A stretch of 7,968 nt of DNA from Candidatus Coatesiibacteriota bacterium (lineage in GTDB: Bacteria > RBG-13-66-14). Shown here piece after piece: positions 5,685 to 7,968 of the stretch (the stretch's first letter is position 1; every line of letters begins with the position of its first letter). The stretch is from positions 1 through 7,968 of the forward strand of contig WJMB01000036.1 of NCBI GenBank assembly GCA_014728185.1, given 5' to 3'. The notes beneath the pieces were generated by a model that saw nothing but the letters and a program-made list of their open reading frames with translations, was not told the DNA's origin and made no database searches. The position numbers were made by a program, and so were the translations under genes.

Positions 5685-5713
5685 AGGTTAACCGGTGCGT
5701 CCGGCTTTGTCAA
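5685..5713 (-). promoter_or_regulatory. Sigma-70-type promoter of the 39-codon unit
   Basis: On the minus strand a perfect -35 TTGACA (5708-5713) is separated by 17 bases from TAACCT (5685-5690), which keeps the first, second and last bases of TATAAT. Transcription would begin near 5678, about 88 bases before the ORF. Spacing and the -35 are good; the -10 is only fair. Confidence 0.5.
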
Positions 5714-5772
5714 GCCTATTCGCAAACGCTTGGATTCGACTGGCCGAAATCGGGGAGAACGGCACCGGCTGA

Positions 5773-5963
5773 GGCGGGACCTCGGCCCGTATTCCGCTGT
5801 CTGTCGGGGTTATGCGGGCACGGCGCGGCGTTGGCACGTTTCTTGCGCAGTTCTACGCTCGTCTGTGTTATGGAGGCGCACTTCCGCAAGAAACGTGCCA
5901 ACGCCGCGCCGCGGTGCCCGAGAATCGATGGGGCTCGGCGCTGCGACGGGCCGAGGTCCCGCC
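5773..5963. repeat. Long inverted repeat, about 190 bases
   Basis: A 26-base perfect arm (5822-5847) is complementary to 5885-5910 around a 37-base loop. After a 3-base offset (GCG at 5911-5913) the pairing continues for 7 bases (5815-5821 with 5914-5920). An outer 18-base perfect pair, 5773-5790 with 5946-5963, closes the structure. The element starts four bases after the stop of the cysteine-rich gene at 5968. Its RNA would be a very stable hairpin with one internal bubble. No clear target-site duplication flanks it and there is no T-run, so it is neither a standard terminator nor a proven miniature transposon. Confidence 0.85.
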
Positions 5964-5967
5964 GGGG

Positions 5968-6582
5968 CTATTCAAGGCCGGCGGGCAGATGAACGATGAA
6001 GGTGCAGTCTTCGTCACCGGCGGCGACGCTGCGCTCGACGCTGATTCGGACCTCGACGCCCAGTACGCCTTCCCAGAGCTGGCGGAACCACCCCGAGCCG
6101 CAGAGGCAGTAGTCGCGGTGCATCAGGGTTTCAGCGTTGCGGACGAGGGGGCAGTGGCAGTAGGCTTGTCGCCTGGCCCGGGCGTCCACGGCGGCCTCGA
6201 AGGCTTCGGCGTCGAAGGGAACCTTGGTGACCAGGAGCTGATCGCCGCGGCGCTTGAAGTGGGGGTAGAGGGTCCAACCCAGGCGCTCGTCGGAGTTCTC
6301 CATGGCTTCGAGGAGTTTGTCGATGGTCGCGCCTTTTTCTCGCAGGCGGCGCAGGGCCTCGATGCCGTGTTCGGGGAAGGTGCAGGCGCAATCGGACAGG
6401 ATGCGCTCGAAGGTCGAATCGTCGACGATATCCTTGAGTCGCTCGACGGCGCCGGTAAGCCAGCGGGCGACGGCCTCGGGATCAGTGCGATCGATTTCAT
6501 CGAATCCTGTGACGACGCGGCGGCGGACCTTGAGCCCGGCGTGCTCGTCGCAGGCCAGGGCCAGACGCTGGGACCAATTCAT
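5968..6582 (-). CDS. DUF6144-like cysteine-rich protein, function unknown
   Basis: 204 residues with no signal peptide or membrane segment, so probably cytoplasmic. The notable feature is three Cys-x-Cys pairs: DCAC (65, 67), YCHCP (142, 144) and YCLCGSGW (159, 161), plus lone Cys11 and Cys193. The middle is helical and charged. The C-terminal part, GSGWFRQLWEGVLG followed by a strand-rich end (EVRISVERS, CTFIVHLP), resembles small proteins I recall as DUF6144 and, more distantly, the ATC-hydrolase/V4R-like ligand-binding group. That recall is from memory and not tested. The paired cysteines suggest metal, Fe-S or thiol chemistry, which is inference. The ATG at 6582 is fixed by GGAGGT six bases upstream. 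It lies downstream of the serine dehydratase gene but has its own near-consensus promoter, and its 3' end adjoins a long inverted repeat. Confidence 0.75.
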   Translation of the reverse strand: MNWSQRLALACDEHAGLKVRRRVVTGFDEIDRTDPEAVARWLTGAVERLKDIVDDSTFERILSDCACTFPEHGIEALRRLREKGATIDKLLEAMENSDERLGWTLYPHFKRRGDQLLVTKVPFDAEAFEAAVDARARRQAYCHCPLVRNAETLMHRDYCLCGSGWFRQLWEGVLGVEVRISVERSVAAGDEDCTFIVHLPAGLE

Positions 6583-6588
6583 CGGACT

Positions 6589-6616
6589 ACCTCCGGGGGA
6601 TTCCGGAAAAGGAGGT
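6589..6616 (-). promoter_or_regulatory. Ribosome site with a built-in anti-Shine-Dalgarno arm
   Basis: On the minus strand GGAGGT (6594-6589) is the ribosome site of the 204-residue gene. ACCTCC (6616-6611), 16 bases upstream in the same leader, is its perfect complement and continues as ACCTCCTTTT, like the 3' tail of 16S rRNA. Pairing would hide the ribosome site. A TTCCGGAA palindrome (6601-6608) lies in the loop. Confidence 0.45.
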
Positions 6617-6662
6617 TGGATAGTCGACCGATATATCGACCCGTTACATCGGTTCGGGGGGG

Positions 6663-6691
6663 AGTATAAACCAGAACCGTCCCGGGGTCAA
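6663..6691 (-). promoter_or_regulatory. Near-consensus sigma-70 promoter for the DUF6144-like gene
   Basis: TTGACC (6686-6691) and TATACT (6663-6668) on the minus strand each match consensus at five of six positions and are exactly 17 bases apart. The -35 box overlaps the TGA stop of the serine dehydratase gene. Transcription would start near 6656, leaving a leader of about 74 bases. Confidence 0.7.
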
Positions 6692-7911
6692 ATCTCGCCG
6701 GCCTCGGTCTCGTCGTCGTTCCAGTGTTTGGCCAAGCCGCCGGTGGAGGTTTCGCGGTAGAGGGGTTGCAGGTCGCGTCCGGTCTCGACCATCGCGGCGA
6801 CGACCTCGTCGAAACTGATCCGGTGGGCGCCGTCGGAGAAGGTGGCGTAGACGGCGCACTCCAGGGCCCGTCCGGCGGCGATGGCGTTGCGCTCGATGCA
6901 GGGGATCTGCACGTAGCCCTTGACCGGATCGCAAGTCAGGCCCAGGTGGTGCTCGATACCCATCTCGGCGGCGTACTCGATCTGGTTTGGGCTGCCGCCC
7001 ATCAACTGGGCGGCGGCGGCGGCGGCCATGGCGCAGGCCGTGCCGATCTCCCCCTGGCAACCCACCTCGGCCCCGGAGATCGAGCCGCCGAACTTGACCA
7101 CGTTGCCGAAGAGGCCCGCCGTTGCCAGGGCTCTCAGGAGCTTGGCGTCGGAGAGTTTGTACTGTCCCTTGAGGTAGAAGAGGACCGCGGGCAGCACGCC
7201 GCAGGAACCGCAGGTCGGCGCGGTGACGATCCTGCCGCCGGCGGCGTTCTGTTCGCTGACGGCAAGGGCGTAAGCGAAAATCTGTCCACGGTGTTTGAGC
7301 GCGCCCGAGGCGTTGCGCGCCTTGGTCAGGTAGCTCGAGGCCTTGCGTGGGACGCGCAGCTCGCCGGGCAGAACCCCCTCGGCCTCGAGGCCGTTGCGGA
7401 TCGCCGTGGTCATCACCCGCCAGACCTCGGCGAGGAAATCGGTGAAGTCCGCGCTTTCATGGATGAAGACGTACTCCCAGAAACCCTGGTTGGTCCGCTT
7501 GGCCCACTGTAGAACCTCGTTCATCCCGCCGTCGGGGTAGAGATGAGCGTCGCCGTCGCTCCAGTCGGCATTGGTCTTGATCGCCCCGCCGCCGATACTG
7601 TAGTAGGTCTCGTCGCCCAGGGGATCGCCGTCGGCGTTAAAGGCCTCCAGGCGCAGCGCCACGGGATGGCGCTCCAGGAAGTCCTCGGGGCGCCAGTCGA
7701 GCTCCAGGCACTTGCCGGTGAAAGCGGCCTCGAGGACGTCCCGGGTCAGGTGGCCCTTGCCCGTGGCGGCCAGGCTGCCGAAGAGGACGCCGCGATAGGA
7801 CGCCGCGTCCGGGTACTCGCTCAGGAAGCGGTCGGCGGCCCGGCGCGGTCCCATGGTGTGGCTCGACGACGGCCCGTGGCCGATACGGTAGAGCTCGCGC
7901 AGACTCTCCAT
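6688..7911 (-). CDS. sdaA: L-serine dehydratase, iron-sulfur type, single chain
   Basis: It deaminates L-serine to pyruvate and ammonia with a [4Fe-4S] cluster, in the cytoplasm. The 407 residues contain both parts: the N-terminal beta domain opening with IGHGPSSSHTMGPRRAA, and the C-terminal catalytic alpha domain with SSYLTKARNASGALKHRG, APTCGSCGVLPAVL and GAEVGCQGEIGTAC. The cluster cysteines are the Cys of VGCQGE, the Cys of LTCDP 42 residues on, and the Cys of IPCIERN 11 further. This is the same spacing as the ligands of the Legionella enzyme. The start chosen is ATG 7911: it has GAGGTT just upstream (7915-7920) and places the SSSHT motif as in E. coli SdaA. A GTG at 7935 would add eight residues, and the frame stays open to the window edge, but homology does not call for them. 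The promoter lies outside the window. The cluster is oxygen-sensitive in known members. Confidence 0.95.
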   Translation of the reverse strand: MESLRELYRIGHGPSSSHTMGPRRAADRFLSEYPDAASYRGVLFGSLAATGKGHLTRDVLEAAFTGKCLELDWRPEDFLERHPVALRLEAFNADGDPLGDETYYSIGGGAIKTNADWSDGDAHLYPDGGMNEVLQWAKRTNQGFWEYVFIHESADFTDFLAEVWRVMTTAIRNGLEAEGVLPGELRVPRKASSYLTKARNASGALKHRGQIFAYALAVSEQNAAGGRIVTAPTCGSCGVLPAVLFYLKGQYKLSDAKLLRALATAGLFGNVVKFGGSISGAEVGCQGEIGTACAMAAAAAAQLMGGSPNQIEYAAEMGIEHHLGLTCDPVKGYVQIPCIERNAIAAGRALECAVYATFSDGAHRISFDEVVAAMVETGRDLQPLYRETSTGGLAKHWNDDETEAGEI

Positions 7912-7914
7912 CCT

Positions 7915-7920
7915 AACCTC
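7915..7920 (-). promoter_or_regulatory. Ribosome site supporting the ATG start of sdaA
   Basis: GAGGTT on the minus strand, with GAGG five bases before ATG 7911, favours that codon over GTG 7935. Confidence 0.5.
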
Positions 7921-7968
7921 GCGGGAGGGCGGCACGGTTTCGGCCGCCGATTTCGCCGGAAGGATAAC

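Noticed and set aside
5716..5901. 61-residue minus-strand frame through the inverted repeat
   Set aside because: It starts in one arm and crosses the other, with no ribosome site or recognisable sequence; better explained by the hairpin.
5773..5963. Intrinsic terminator or insertion sequence
   Set aside because: There is no T-run after the hairpin, no transposase, and no convincing target-site duplication at the ends.
5812..6669. 285-residue plus-strand frame across the DUF6144-like gene
   Set aside because: It begins inside the long inverted repeat and is antisense to a gene with a good promoter, ribosome site and ordered cysteine motifs.
6724..7512. 262-residue plus-strand frame
   Set aside because: Antisense to serine dehydratase, which is certain.

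Overview
The window reads as a chromosomal segment of a GC-rich bacterium that makes methionine through cobalamin and carries an iron-sulfur serine dehydratase. Nothing in it identifies the lineage. No rRNA, tRNA, CRISPR array or transposase was seen. Nearly all coding is on the minus strand; only the first gene is on the plus strand.

Layout. Bases 1-474 (+) hold the C-terminal part of a LexA-type self-cleaving repressor cut by the window edge. Bases 475-847 are a convergent intergenic stretch rich in inverted repeats. Bases 848-4815 (-) form a tightly packed methionine/one-carbon operon, in transcription order: a 57-residue basic small ORF with a very strong ribosome site, metF (5,10-methylenetetrahydrofolate reductase), a free-standing methionine synthase activation domain, and a 777-residue metH lacking that domain. 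All junctions overlap, suggesting translational coupling. MetF makes 5-methyl-THF, MetH moves the methyl through cobalamin to homocysteine, and the separate activation protein would reductively remethylate inactive cobalamin using AdoMet.

Upstream of this operon lie an A/C-rich leader with a possible second small ORF (4819-4944) and alternative hairpins over the ribosome site, then about 460 bases of unusually AT-rich DNA with no recognised gene. Bases 5407-5713 (-) look like a compact independent unit: a TTGACA promoter, a 12-base palindrome, a 39-codon ORF and a strong intrinsic terminator. It may encode a microprotein or a small RNA.

Bases 5773-5963 are a long inverted repeat beginning four bases past the stop of a 204-residue cysteine-rich protein (5968-6582, -; DUF6144-like). 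That gene has a near-consensus promoter overlapping the stop codon of the gene before it, and a leader in which an anti-Shine-Dalgarno-like sequence can pair with its own ribosome site. The last gene (6688-7911, -) is a full-length single-chain L-serine dehydratase with all expected cluster cysteines.

The enzymes are well supported. The less familiar material is the small ORFs, leaders, long hairpin and the stand-alone mini-gene; these are supported by sequence patterns only.
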